Below are positions 16,151 to 24,480 of a DNA stretch of 26,238 nucleotides, in pieces; position 1 is the stretch's first letter; each line of letters starts with the position of its first letter. The stretch spans positions 1 through 26,238 of the forward strand of contig CAWEHU010000023.1 in NCBI GenBank assembly GCA_963808965.1. Direction: 5' to 3'. The notes beneath the pieces are model-generated. The model was not told the origin of the DNA, ran no database searches, and saw nothing but the letters and a program-made list of their open reading frames with translations. The DNA is from CAWEHU01 sp963808965. Its GTDB lineage: Bacteria > Pseudomonadota > Alphaproteobacteria > Acetobacterales > Acetobacteraceae. The position numbers and the translations under genes are program-made.

Positions 16151-16787
16151 ACAACGGGCCCCGGATGCCGCTTCAGACCGCGCCATATGAGGATCCCAAG
16201 AGCAATTGCGCGCACTGCGATCCAGTGCTCACACCGTGATCGAGCGCCGTGATCCTCCCTGGGCGGCTGTCCGGTTCTGGCTGCCGCGCGCGCTGCCGCC
16301 TGGGTGCAAGTCCGGAGATTGTCCGGCACGCGCAGGGCGGCGCAGCAGGCCGAAGCGCACCCGCTGTGCCGAACTGGCATGCTCGGCTGAGGGTGCGCTG
16401 ACGAGGACTGTCAGGATGGATGATACACGGGGCGCAGCTCGGTGCAGCCTGCGGCGGAGCACTTGGGAGTGAAATGAGCGACAACGTATCGTTGCGAAGC
16501 AACTCTTTGCTTGCAGAGACGCTTGACTCCGCAGGCTATCACACGGGTAGTGCTCACGCAAATGGTTCACGTGAAACCACAGCACGGCGCCTCTCTCGCG
16601 GAATGGCGCCGGTTTTGTTTGCTCGATCACCAGAGCTGTCGCAGCTAGCTTCGGTTCTCGTTCTCGCCCGCGCGAAGGGCGCGCGACAAGCTGACCGGTA
16701 GGGGGGCTCAGAACATTCTGCGCACGCGACATAGACCGCGCCCCCGTAAACATTCTGTACCCGCGAATAGAATATAGGGGGTGGTCG
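16151..16787. other. Gap without a recognised gene, upstream of the ParB-methyltransferase fusion
   Basis: No known protein family is visible in 637 bases. Short open frames (for example 16420-16701) have no recognisable content. A start near 16164 (MPLQTAPYEDPKSNCAHCDP) looks protein-like, with a CxxC pair, but soon stops; continuing one frame over as VIERRDPPWAAVRFWLPRAL would give a small cysteine-containing protein with a frameshift. The gap also holds a hairpin GTTGC-GAA-GCAAC at 16491-16503, a parS-like palindrome at 16563-16578, and a 9-base direct repeat AACATTCTG at 16712-16720 and 16749-16757 just before the next gene. Confidence 0.4.
16563..16578. promoter_or_regulatory. parS-like site
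   Basis: TGGTTCACGTGAAACC matches 14 of 16 positions of the bacterial chromosomal parS consensus as I recall it (TGTTTCACGTGAAACA), including the full CACGTGAAAC half. It lies about 210 bases before the ParB-methyltransferase start. It could be bound by the host ParB, since neither ParB-like protein in this window has the GERR box of segregation ParBs. Confidence 0.5.
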
Positions 16788-18071
16788 ATGCAGGAATGGC
16801 CGGCCGACAAGGTGGAACGCTGGCCTGTCGAACGGCTGGTGCCCTACGCACGGAACGCGCGCACGCACTCCGACGCGCAAATTGCGCAGATCGCGGGCAG
16901 CATCCGCGAATGGGGCTGGACGGTGCCGGTGCTGGTCGACGAGAGCGGCACGCTGATCGCCGGCCATGGCCGGGTGCTGGCGGCGCGTCAGCTGGGCCTG
17001 ACTGAGATTCCGGTGATGGTCGCGCGCGGCTGGAGCGAGGCGCAGAAGCGCGCCTATGTCATCGCCGACAACAAGCTCGCGCTGAACGCCGGCTGGGATG
17101 TGGAACTGCTGAAGGTCGAACTGACCGACCTCAAGGCGATGGGCGCCGATCTCGGGCTGGTCGGCTTCGAGGATGAGGAGCTCGCCGAATTGTTCGCCGA
17201 CCGGAGCGCCGGCCTCACCGATCCGGACGACATCCCGGAGCCGCTGCCCGAGCCGGTGATCCGTCTTCGGCGATGTGTGGCTGCTTGGGCAGCACCGGCT
17301 GGTCTGCGGCGACAGCACCGATCCTGAGCGCGGTTGCGACAAGCGCTGAACGGTGCGAAGCCGCAGCCTGATGGTGACCGATCCGCCCTATGGCGTGCGC
17401 TATGATCCGAAGTGGCGCGCCAAGGCCGGCGTCAACAAGAACCGCATGAAGCTGGGCGCGGTATCGAACGACGATCGGGCCGATTGGCGCGCGGCCTGGG
17501 CGCTTTTCCCGGGCAGCGTCGCCTATGTCTGGTGCGCCTCGACCCACAATGATGCGGTGATCGCCTCGCTCGAATCCTGCGGCTTTGAGCGGCGCTCGCA
17601 GATCATCTGGTGCAAGGACCGCTTTGCGCTCGGACGCGGCCACTATCATTGGCAACACGAACCCTGCTGGTACGCGCGTGCGCGGGGACGCGCATTGGCG
17701 CGGTGATCGCTCGCAATCCACGGTCTGGCATATCAGGGCCCGCGAGGATCGCGGCAGCGGCCACGGCACGCAGAAGCCGGTGGAATGCATGCGGCGCCCG
17801 ATTGGAGAACAACAGCAGTCCCGGCCAGGCCGTCTACGAGCCGTTCGCCGGCTCCGGCACCACCCTGATCGCCGCCGAGATGACCGGCCGCGTCTGCCAC
17901 GCGATCGAGCTCAATCCGGTCTATGTCGACGTGGCGGTCCGCCGCTGGCAGGCGTTCACCGGCAAGGCCGCTGTCCTGGAGGCGAACGGGTGCAGCTTCG
18001 CCGAGATCGCGGAGCAGCGCGGCGTTGTCTGCGAGACGGAGCAGCATGGCGCAGCGCGGCCGCAAGCCTAA
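16788..18071 (+). pseudogene. ParB-domain/DNA methyltransferase fusion, frameshifted
   Basis: ATG 16788 follows AGGGGGTGG. The N-terminal ParB-like domain reads VERWPVERLVPYARNARTHS, AQIAQIAGSIREWGWTVPVL and LIAGHGRVLAARQLGLTEIP, then RAYVIADNKLALNAGWD. From about 17269 in another frame comes GDVWLLGQHRLVCGDSTDP, then MVTDPPYGVRYDPKWRAKAG, ERRSQIIWCKDRFALGRGHY and HYHWQHEPCWYA. After shifts at about 17690 and 17795 it ends with HGTQKPVECMRRPI and AVYEPFAGSGTTLIAAEMTG, EANGCSFAEIAEQRG. The DPPY block precedes the FAGSGT AdoMet motif, as in beta-class N6-adenine enzymes. This fusion is a standard gene just upstream of phage terminases in Alphaproteobacteria; it probably methylates phage DNA. 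An extra stop TGA at 17347-17349 coincides with compensating indels. Its end overlaps the small terminase start at 18046. Confidence 0.8.
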
Positions 18072-18517
18072 GCCGGTCGCGGCGAAGATCGCGGCGGGCA
18101 ATCCGGGCAAGAGAGCGCTGACCACCCTGGTGCCGGCGCCGGCAGCGGGCGACATGCTCTGCCCGCAAGCGGTGCAGCGCAACGCGCGCGCGTTCGCGTA
18201 CTGGCAAATGTATCTGGCCAACGCGGCGCCGAACCATCTGTCGCCGATCGACAGCCCATTGCTCGCGCGCCTCTGTGTCGCACTCGCCTACGCCGATGAA
18301 GCGCAACGACAAAATCGAGGAGCTGGGCTTGCTGGTGAAGGCGCCGAACACCGGCCTGCCGATCCAGTCTCCATATCTTCCCGTGCTGAACCGGCAGACC
18401 GAGCTCGCCCGCAAGCTCGCCGCCGAATTGGCGTTGCCGCCCGCTCAGCGCAATCGCGTCGGCCCCTATGGGCCCGAACATGACGGCCCGTCGCCCTGGG
18501 ATGCGTTGGAGGGCTGA
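18046..18517 (+). pseudogene. terS: Phage terminase small subunit (P27 family), one frameshift
   Basis: From ATG 18046 the protein reads MAQRGRKPKPVAAKIAAGNP, GKRALTTLVPAPAAGDMLCP, AFAYWQMYLANAAPNHLSPI and ARLCVALAYADEA. One frame change at about 18300 leads to DKIEELGLLVKAPNTGLPIQ, SPYLPVLNRQTELARKLAAE and RVGPYGPEHDGPSPWDALEG. The basic N-terminus GRKPKP.AAKxxxGNPGKR and the block LLVKxPxTGxPxxxPYLxxxNxQ are P27-family hallmarks. The small subunit recognises phage DNA at cos or pac and presents it to the large subunit during packaging. Reassembled length is about 157 residues, normal. The stop 18515-18517 lies one base before the ATG of the large subunit, a standard terS-terL pair. Confidence 0.8.
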
Positions 18518-18518
18518 G

Positions 18519-20235
18519 ATGACCGACGCGCAGCAGACCTATCCCGATGGCGTGGCCAGCGCCGTCACCTATTGCCGCGACGTGCTCTCGGGCGCGATCG
18601 CCGCCTGCCGCCTCGTGCAGCTCACCTGCGCGCGGTTTCTGCGTGACCTCGAGGCGGCAGAATCCGGAAACGGACCCTGGGCATTCCGTGCGGATTTGGC
18701 CGAGCGCGCAATGATCTTCGCCGGGCTGATGCCGAACATCAAAGGTCCCGAAGCCGGACGCCCGTTGCGACTCATGCCGTGGCAGCGGCTCGTGTTCGCC
18801 AATCTGTTCGGCTTCGTCGAGCGCGAGACGAGCGCGCGCCGGTTCCGCCAGGCGGTGATCTACGTCCCGCGCGGCAACGGCAAGACCTCGTATCGCAGCG
18901 CCGCTCGCGCTCTATCTCTCGCTTTCTCGATGGCGAGGGCGGCGCCGAGGGCTACGCCGCCGCGGTGACGCGGGACCAGGCCCGCATCCTGTTCGACACC
19001 GCCCGCGAGATGGTGCGGCGCTCGCCGGAGATCCGCCGCCGCTACGGCGTCGAGGCGTTGGCGAATGCGATCTGGCAGGAGCGGACGAGCTCGCAGTTCC
19101 GGCCGATCAGCTCCGACGCCAAGGCGCTGGACGGGCTCAACGTGCAGATCGCGGTTTGCGACGAGATTGCGTCCCATAAGACCAGTGAGGTCTACGACGT
19201 GCTGCTGACCGCGATGGGCAAGCGGCGCAACCCGCTGCTGCTCGCGATCTCGACCGCGACCGGCAATAACGCCGGCATCGGCAAGCAGCTCTGGGATTAC
19301 GCGGTCCGGGTGCTCGAGGGCGCGCAGGCCGACGAGCGGCTGTTCGCCCTGATCTACACGATCGACCCGGAGGACGATCCCTGGGAGGAGGCGTCCTGGA
19401 TCAAAGCCAATCCGTCCTGGGGCCAGGCGGTGCAGCCGGAGGCGATCCGCGCCATCATGCGCCAGGCCAGGAACAACCCGGCGCAGGAGGCCGCGGCGAA
19501 AAGCCGGCATCTGAATGTCTGGGTCAGCGCCGACGAGGCGCTGTTCTCGCTGCGGTCCTGGCGCGAATGCGCAAACTCCATCGCTCTGCCTCGACGACTT
19601 CGAGGGCAAAGAGTGTCATCTGGCGCTGGATCTCGCCAGCCGCACCGATCTCGCGGCGCTGGCGATCGTGTTCCCGAAGCAGGATCCCGAGACGGGCAAG
19701 ACGCTCTACACCGCGTTCGCGCGCTGCTACGTCAACGACGCCGCGGTGATGGAGGCGCGCAACCCGTCCTATCCGGGTTGGGCCGCGGAAGGCTATCTCG
19801 TGATCACGCCCGGCAACGAGACCGATTTCGGCACGATCGAGGACGACATTCTCGACCTCTGCAGGCGCTTCAAGGTGCTCAGCGTCGCCTACGACCCGTG
19901 GGCGGCGACGCAGCTCGCGCAGCGGCTCAGCGCCGAGCGCGTGCCGGTGATCGAGTTCCGCGCCAACACGCAAAACTTCTCGCGAGCCGACCAAGGAGCT
20001 GGACGCGGCGATGCGCGCGGACCGCATCGCGCATGACGGCAACCCGGTGCTCGAATGGTGCATCGGCAACGTGGTCGGCCGCTACGATGCGCGGGCCAAT
20101 GTCTATCCGCGCAAGGCCCGGCCGGAGCAGAAGATCGACGCGGCAGTCGCGCTCATCATGGCGATCGCCCGCTGCATGGCCGCCAAGCCGGCGCGCTCGG
20201 TCTACGAAACCCGCGGCATCCAGTTTGTCGGATGA
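18519..20235 (+). pseudogene. terL: Phage terminase large subunit, frameshifted
   Basis: Start ATG 18519 is one base after terS. The ATPase part has GPEAGRPLRLMPWQRLVFAN, VIYVPRGNGKT (Walker A), then in shifted frames DGEGGAEGYAAAVTRDQARI, LNVQIAVCDEIASHKTSEVY (Walker B) and LLLAISTATGNNAGIGKQLW (coupling motif). The nuclease part has CHLALDLASRTDLAALAIVF and FKVLSVAYDPWAATQLAQRL (acidic residues for metal binding). It ends EWCIGNVVGRYDARANVYPR, KIDAAVALIMAIARCMAAKP and ETRGIQFVG. Changes of frame occur at about 18890, 18925, 19570 and 19985, all net plus one. The enzyme drives ATP-dependent DNA packaging and cuts concatemers. Full family length is present, but no portal or capsid gene follows. 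Two more copies of its last 130-175 bases lie downstream. Confidence 0.85.
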
Positions 20236-20296
20236 CGTGGGTCGCGCCGCTTCGGCCGCGTATCGCCGAGTTTCAGCCAACTCTCATTACAGCGAC

Positions 20297-21446
20297 TCAC
20301 CGTATCAGAACGTCTTCGGCTGCGCCTGGAACCGGAACGTGGATCGGATCGTAGGGCGCAAGCGCCATATCCGGTGTCTGACCGATCGCGAGTTGCGCCA
20401 GCAGCCGGCCGGCGTACGGCCCGATGGTCAGGCCGGAAGGCCCAAGCGCATTGCCCACGATCAGCCGTCCTTCGAAGCCTTCAACTGCGCCGAGCATCGG
20501 CCTGATCCCAGGGCCTACGGGACGGAAGCCGATCCGGGTCTCAATCAGAGTGGCAGAGGCGAGCCCGGGGGCGATCTTCAGAGCCTCGTTGCAGTACCTC
20601 GGCCTGGCCCGCGGCGGTGACGCGATAATCAAAGCCGGCTGCACTCTCGCGGGTCGCGCCTACCACGATTCGTGAATTGTCAAACGGCACCAAGTAGTGG
20701 CTGCCCAGTGGCAGCACTACGGGCCACTCGCCTGTCTGCACGCCGTCCAGTCGCAAGTGACTGATCTGACCGCGCTGCGGCGTCACTGCGAGATCGATCC
20801 CGAGCGGGGCCAGAAGCGGGGGCGCCCAAGCACCGGCGGCGACCACAACCCTGTCGGCCTCGACCGCCCGGTCGCCCACTTCTATTCCCACGAGGCGGCC
20901 CGCGCGCGTCAGCAGTCCGGCCGGACTTTCCAGCACCGTGGCCCCGCGGCTGCGCGCCGCGTTGGATAGGGCGGCGGTAAGCAGTCTGCCGTCAACCCGC
21001 GCTCCGCCCGCAATGTGGACGGCGCCAAGATCGGGATGCAGCGGAGGGAATAACCGGCGCGCCTCCAAGGGCGATAGACGGTGGATGGCGCCCACTTCGG
21101 GTGCCGCGTCTTGGCGCATGCGCAGCTGGCGCTCGAGTCGATCAAGTTCCGCGGCATGATCAGCCACTTGCAGTGCGCCCGAGACGCGGTAGCTGATGTC
21201 TTCCTCCCCCGCCTCGGCCAGCAACGCAACCAGCTTCGGATAATACCGGGCACCTGCTACGGCGATGCGATACCAGTCGGCATCGAACCTTTCTGATGCC
21301 CAGGGGCAGATGATGCCCGCGCCCGCTGCCGTGGCACGACCTAGATGCGCCTGATCCACCAGGACGACTTCGGCGCCGGCCCAAGTCAGATGGAAGGCGG
21401 CGCTGGCGCCTAGTACACCCGCGCCAATGACCGCGATTCGCATCAT
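20297..21446 (-). pseudogene. DadA-like FAD-dependent oxidoreductase, one frameshift
   Basis: Minus strand from ATG 21446: MRIAVIGAGVLGASAAFHLT (GxGxxG dinucleotide-binding fold), AEVVLVDQAHLGRATAAGAG, a middle with GAVHIAGGARVDGRLLTAAL and VVVAAGAWAPPLL, and HYLVPFDNSRIVVGATRESA. At about 20590 the frame changes to NEALKIAPGLASATLIETRI, GFRPVGPGIRPMLGAVEGFE and GNALGPSGLTIGPYAGRLLA, ending at 20297. The order matches the DAO superfamily (D-amino acid dehydrogenase, glycine or sarcosine oxidase): VxAxGAWxPxL, then GxRPxxxxxxPxxG and GxGxxGxxxxPxxxxxxA. Reassembled length is about 383 residues. It is divergent from the denD-like gene across a 149-base shared control region. The substrate is unknown: a D-amino acid, amino acid derivative or hydroxyacid. 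Confidence 0.75.
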
Positions 21447-21595
21447 CCGTTCACTCGTTTTGCAGAGGGCAGCAAGCTAGCCCAGTTGGTCAGGTGGCCT
21501 GTATTTGGCCATTGGGCTGTTTGTGAAGAAGACACCTCGAGCTCAGAATGGAGGTTTGACCACGCCTGGATCAAGTTCGGCCAGAGGAGGGTTTT
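21447..21595. promoter_or_regulatory. Divergent control region with a TGGCC-N7-GGCCA dyad
   Basis: This is the only DNA between two divergent metabolic genes. TGGCC (21495-21499), seven bases, GGCCA (21507-21511) is a perfect dyad, flanked by TTGGTCAGGTGG. The style resembles operators of GntR-type regulators, but no regulator gene is nearby. AGGAGGG at about 21585-21591 is a strong ribosome-binding site for ATG 21596. Confidence 0.4.
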
Positions 21596-22579
21596 ATGCA
21601 CGTTCTGATCATCGGTGCTGCCGGGATGCTTGGCCGGAAGCTCACGGAACGACTTGCCAAGGAGGGCCGCCTTGGGGAGCATCCGATCGCCCGTATGACG
21701 TTGCACGACGTTATCGAGCCGGCATCGCCCAAAGCGGCTTCATTTGCGGTCGAGACACTCGCCTCCGACTTCTCCGCCCCGGGCGAAACGGAGAAACTCC
21801 TGACCGAGCGGCCGGACGTCATTTTTCATTTGGCTGCCATCGTGTCGGCCGAGGCGGAGACCGATTTCGACAAGGGATATCGCATCAACCTCGACGGCAC
21901 GCGCCGGCTGTTCGAGGCCGTGCGTCAGGTCGGCGAAGGCTATGCGCCCCGGCTGGTTTTTACCTCGTCCATCGCCGTGTTCGGCGCACCGTTCCCGGAC
22001 GCGATCGGAGACGAGTTCTTGACAGCACCACTCACGAGCTATGGCGCGCAGAAGGCCATCGGTGAATTGCTGTTATCCGACTATAGCCGGCGTGGGTTTT
22101 TCGACGGCGTCGGCATCCGACTGCCAACGATCTGCGTCCGGCCTGGCACGCCCAACAAGGCGGCTTCAGGCTTCTTCTCCAACATCATCCGCGAGCCGCT
22201 TAAGGGTGAGGAAGCTGTGCTGCCGGTTTCGGATGACGTGATGCACTGGCACGCCTCGCCCCGCTCGGCGGTTGGGTTTCTGATTCACGCGGGTGCAATG
22301 GACACCGCCCGGCTCGGACCCAGGCGCGTTCTCAACATGCCAGGTGTCGCCGCAACCGTGGCCGAGCAGATCGAAGCCCTACACAAGGTGGCGGGCGACA
22401 ATGTTGTGCGTCGTATCCGACGCGAGCCCGATCCGATGATCGCACGCATCGTGGCCGACTGGCCGCGCCGCTTCGACGCGCGTCGTGCCCGCGAGTTGGG
22501 CTTTACGGCAGAGGACTCGTTCGAGGACATTATCCGCATACATATCGAGGATGAATTGGGCGGCCAGTTTGTGGGGTGA
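21596..22579 (+). CDS. denD: NAD-dependent epimerase/dehydratase, D-erythronate dehydrogenase-like
   Basis: Intact 327-residue extended SDR enzyme. It has the cofactor motif MHVLIIGAAGMLGRKLTERL, VIFHLAAIVSAEAETDFDKG, catalytic Ser region LVFTSSIAVFGAPFPD, catalytic YxxxK in SYGAQKAIGELLLSDYSRRG, then IRLPTICVRPGTPNKAASGF and EDSFEDIIRIHIEDELGG. The block RLPTICVRPGxPNxAASxFxSxIIREPL with DDVxxWHxSPRxAVxxLxHA is characteristic of the DenD group, which oxidises D-erythronate and related four-carbon acid sugars with NAD. DenD pathways normally include OtnC, OtnI and LtnD partners; none is seen here. The last residues QFVG and the 16 bases that encode them plus the stop nearly match the end of terL, so the C-terminus may be chimeric. 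The symbol is by family resemblance. Confidence 0.75.
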   Translation: MHVLIIGAAGMLGRKLTERLAKEGRLGEHPIARMTLHDVIEPASPKAASFAVETLASDFSAPGETEKLLTERPDVIFHLAAIVSAEAETDFDKGYRINLDGTRRLFEAVRQVGEGYAPRLVFTSSIAVFGAPFPDAIGDEFLTAPLTSYGAQKAIGELLLSDYSRRGFFDGVGIRLPTICVRPGTPNKAASGFFSNIIREPLKGEEAVLPVSDDVMHWHASPRSAVGFLIHAGAMDTARLGPRRVLNMPGVAATVAEQIEALHKVAGDNVVRRIRREPDPMIARIVADWPRRFDARRARELGFTAEDSFEDIIRIHIEDELGGQFVG

Positions 22580-22590
22580 GCGCAGCCGCA

Positions 22591-22762
22591 TGTGCATCGG
22601 CAACGTTGCCGGCTGCGACCCGCGGGCCAATGTCTACAGCGCAAAGCCCGGCCGGAGCAGAAGATCGACGCCGCGGTCGCGCTGATCATGGCCTCGGGCG
22701 GTGCAGGCCGACAAGCCGACGCGCTCGGTCTACGAAGCCGCGGCATCCAGTTTGTTAGATGA
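22591..22762 (+). pseudogene. Degenerate second copy of the terL 3' end
   Basis: This segment aligns with terL 20057-20235. Shared landmarks in order are GTGCATCGGCAACGT, CGCGGGCCAATGTCTA, CCCGGCCGGAGCAGAAGATC, GCGCTCGGTCTACGAA, CGGCATCCAGTTTGT and a TGA at 22760-22762. Substitutions and small indels throughout put it out of frame, so it codes for nothing. The difference level suggests an origin in a related phage and not a recent duplication. It begins 12 bases after the denD-like stop and is in the same orientation as terL. Confidence 0.8.
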
Positions 22763-22927
22763 CGCAGTCGCCCTTCAATAATCCGCCAGTAAGCCGTAAG
22801 TCGGCCGGCTTCTGCCGGCTGAGGAACCGGCTCGCGCGCTTCCGTGAGATGAGGCGGATCGCCGGCGCGTCCATCCGCCCAGTTCCGGTCGCCCACTTCG
22901 CCCTTGGCATCGCGCCTGCGGAGACGA

Positions 22928-23672
22928 TTACATGCCGCCGGAGACCACCAGGGTTTCGCCGGTCATCTAGCGTGCGTCGTCCGAGGCAAGAAACACCGCG
23001 ACGGGCGCGATGTCGCTCGGCTGTCCTATGCGAGCAAGCGGTGTCTGCTGCACCATCTGCGCTTCGAAGTCGCTGCCGATGATCCCCGGCATGGGTGCCT
23101 TCCGTCTCGATCCTGCCCGGATTGATGGCGCTGACGCGGATCTTGCGGCTGCCGAGTTCCTTGGCGAGCACCCGGGTGATCGCATCCACCGCTGCCTTCG
23201 TGGCGGCATAGATAGAATGCAGCCGGCGGAGTCAGGCGGCTGACGACCGAGCTGATGTTGATCACGCTGCCGCCGTCTGGCCCGAACTGGGCAGCGGGCG
23301 CCTTGGTCGCGAGCAGGAGGCCGAGCACGTTCGTGCCGAACTGCCGGTGAAATTCGTCCTCAGTGACCTCCTCGATCGTGTTGAACCGGTAAACTCCCGC
23401 GTTGTTCACAAGGATGTGGACGATTCCGAAGTCGCTCTTCGCCTTGGCGAAGATCCGGTTCACATCCGCGGCCGTGGCCACGTTTCCCTGGACCGCTACT
23501 GCCTTGCCGCCCGCGCCCACGATGTCGGCGACCACCTTGTCGGCACCTTCGCGGCTGCTCGCGTAATTCAGCGCGACAGCTGCGCCTTCGGCCGCCAGCC
23601 GTGTGGCGATCTCCGCGCCTATTCCCTTCGAGGCCCCGTGACGACGGCCACCTTGCCCGTCAGCTTGCTCAT
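22928..23672 (-). pseudogene. SDR-family oxidoreductase, frameshifted with a nonsense codon
   Basis: From ATG 23672 (GGAG upstream) the minus strand reads MSKLTGKVAVVTG, one shift, ASKGIGAEIATRLAAEGAAV (TGxxxGxG cofactor motif), FGIVHILVNNAGVYRFNTI (NAG), GSVINISSVVSRLTPP (catalytic Ser), shift at about 23225, YAATKAAVDAITRVLAKELG (YxxxK), IRVSAINPGRIETEGTHAG, shift at about 23090, DFEAQMVQQTPLARIGQPSD and PVAVFLASDDAR. There the usual Trp of 'ARWMTGETLxVSGG' is a TAG (22967-22969); the frame then continues MTGETLVVSGGM to TAA 22928-22930. The 245-codon length and motifs fit a classical NAD(P)H-dependent dehydrogenase of the glucose-1-dehydrogenase / 3-oxoacyl-ACP reductase type. The substrate is unknown. 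Confidence 0.8.
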
Positions 23673-23699
23673 CGTTCCGCTCCGACCCGCGCCAAGTTA

Positions 23700-24480
23700 G
23701 ATAGGCCAACTAAATGTTCTGGGTCGGGAGGATGTCAAAGCCGGAGGTCGCAAGGCCCAACCGGATCATCGTGTTTCAGCCGGCGCGTCGCCGTATGGAG
23801 GCAGCGCCTCGCGTCCGCTTCGACACCCGCGCGGATAAATTAGTTACGGCATATCCCGGATGGAAGGTCGGGGATAAACCGGCCCTAGGTGAACCGGCCG
23901 TCTCGAGAGGCTTGGGCTATGTGACCCATGGTGTATCGAGGTAGCTGGGGCGGCAACTCAGCGCCGAGGGCGTGCGACTTTAGAACGACAAGTATTTCCG
24001 ATCAGGTCGTCGGTCGATGACCGAGGCCTCAGGGCTGGGTGACCCAGGCGCCGCTGAAAATGCTTCCATTGTTTGCCTGGGCTGTATCGATCGCTACGTC
24101 GGCGGGGTCCGTGTTCAAAAGGAATTCCGCCACCAAACCATCCTGAGGGACAACGTCTGCCACATAGAGCCGTGAAATCTCCGTCGCGTTCAGCCTGCGC
24201 TTGTGGGCCGCATCAGCCCTCTGCCCGGCGTTGTGGCCGTGAAAAGCCCGGTCCCCGGACCGCGCAATCGGTTGCTGCGCATCTAGCGGAGCTGGGCAGC
24301 GCGTGCCGGAGGGCTTCTCCGTTGGTTACAGCGTGGACCTGAACGCGGTCGAGAAGCTGTTGGCTGGTAGCGATGCTGGGTATAGCGTCATGGCCGCCCT
24401 TTTTTCCCAGGTGGGCGTGGAAATCCTCCGAGCGACCCAGAGCAAAATCCAGCTCGTCCCAAGGGAGGGAGACTCCACCA
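23700..24480. other. Gap with unrecognised open frames
   Basis: No known family is identified in 780 bases. A plus-strand frame at 23744-23944 (MSKPEVARPNRIIVFQPARR) has no match I know. From about 24303 the plus strand reads FSVGYSVDLNAVEKLLAGSD, AGYSVMAALFSQVGVEILRA and IQLVPREGDST, running in frame into the transporter start at 24481; this is coherent enough to be the C-terminal remnant of another gene. On the minus strand the frame ending at TGA 24029-24031 stays open from about 24490 and includes LDFALGRSEDFHAHL and LYVADVVPQDGLVAEFLLN, but lacks a start codon for most of its length. Confidence 0.35.

Noticed and set aside
14795..16186. A 463-codon open frame on the minus strand across the primase-helicase gene
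   Set aside because: It is the antisense of the ATPase domain with Walker motifs on the plus strand, is rich in Arg/Gly/Ala, and has no recognisable domain.
16709..16757. CAGAACATTCTG as a LexA box
   Set aside because: It lacks the GAAC-N7-GAAC spacing of alphaproteobacterial LexA sites; only a short dyad and a 9-base direct repeat remain.
20236..20354. Start of a portal gene directly after terL (ATGACGTGG overlapping the terL stop)
   Set aside because: The reading continues as APLRPRIAEFQPTLITATHR without portal features, and the oxidoreductase 3' end is reached within about 60 bases.
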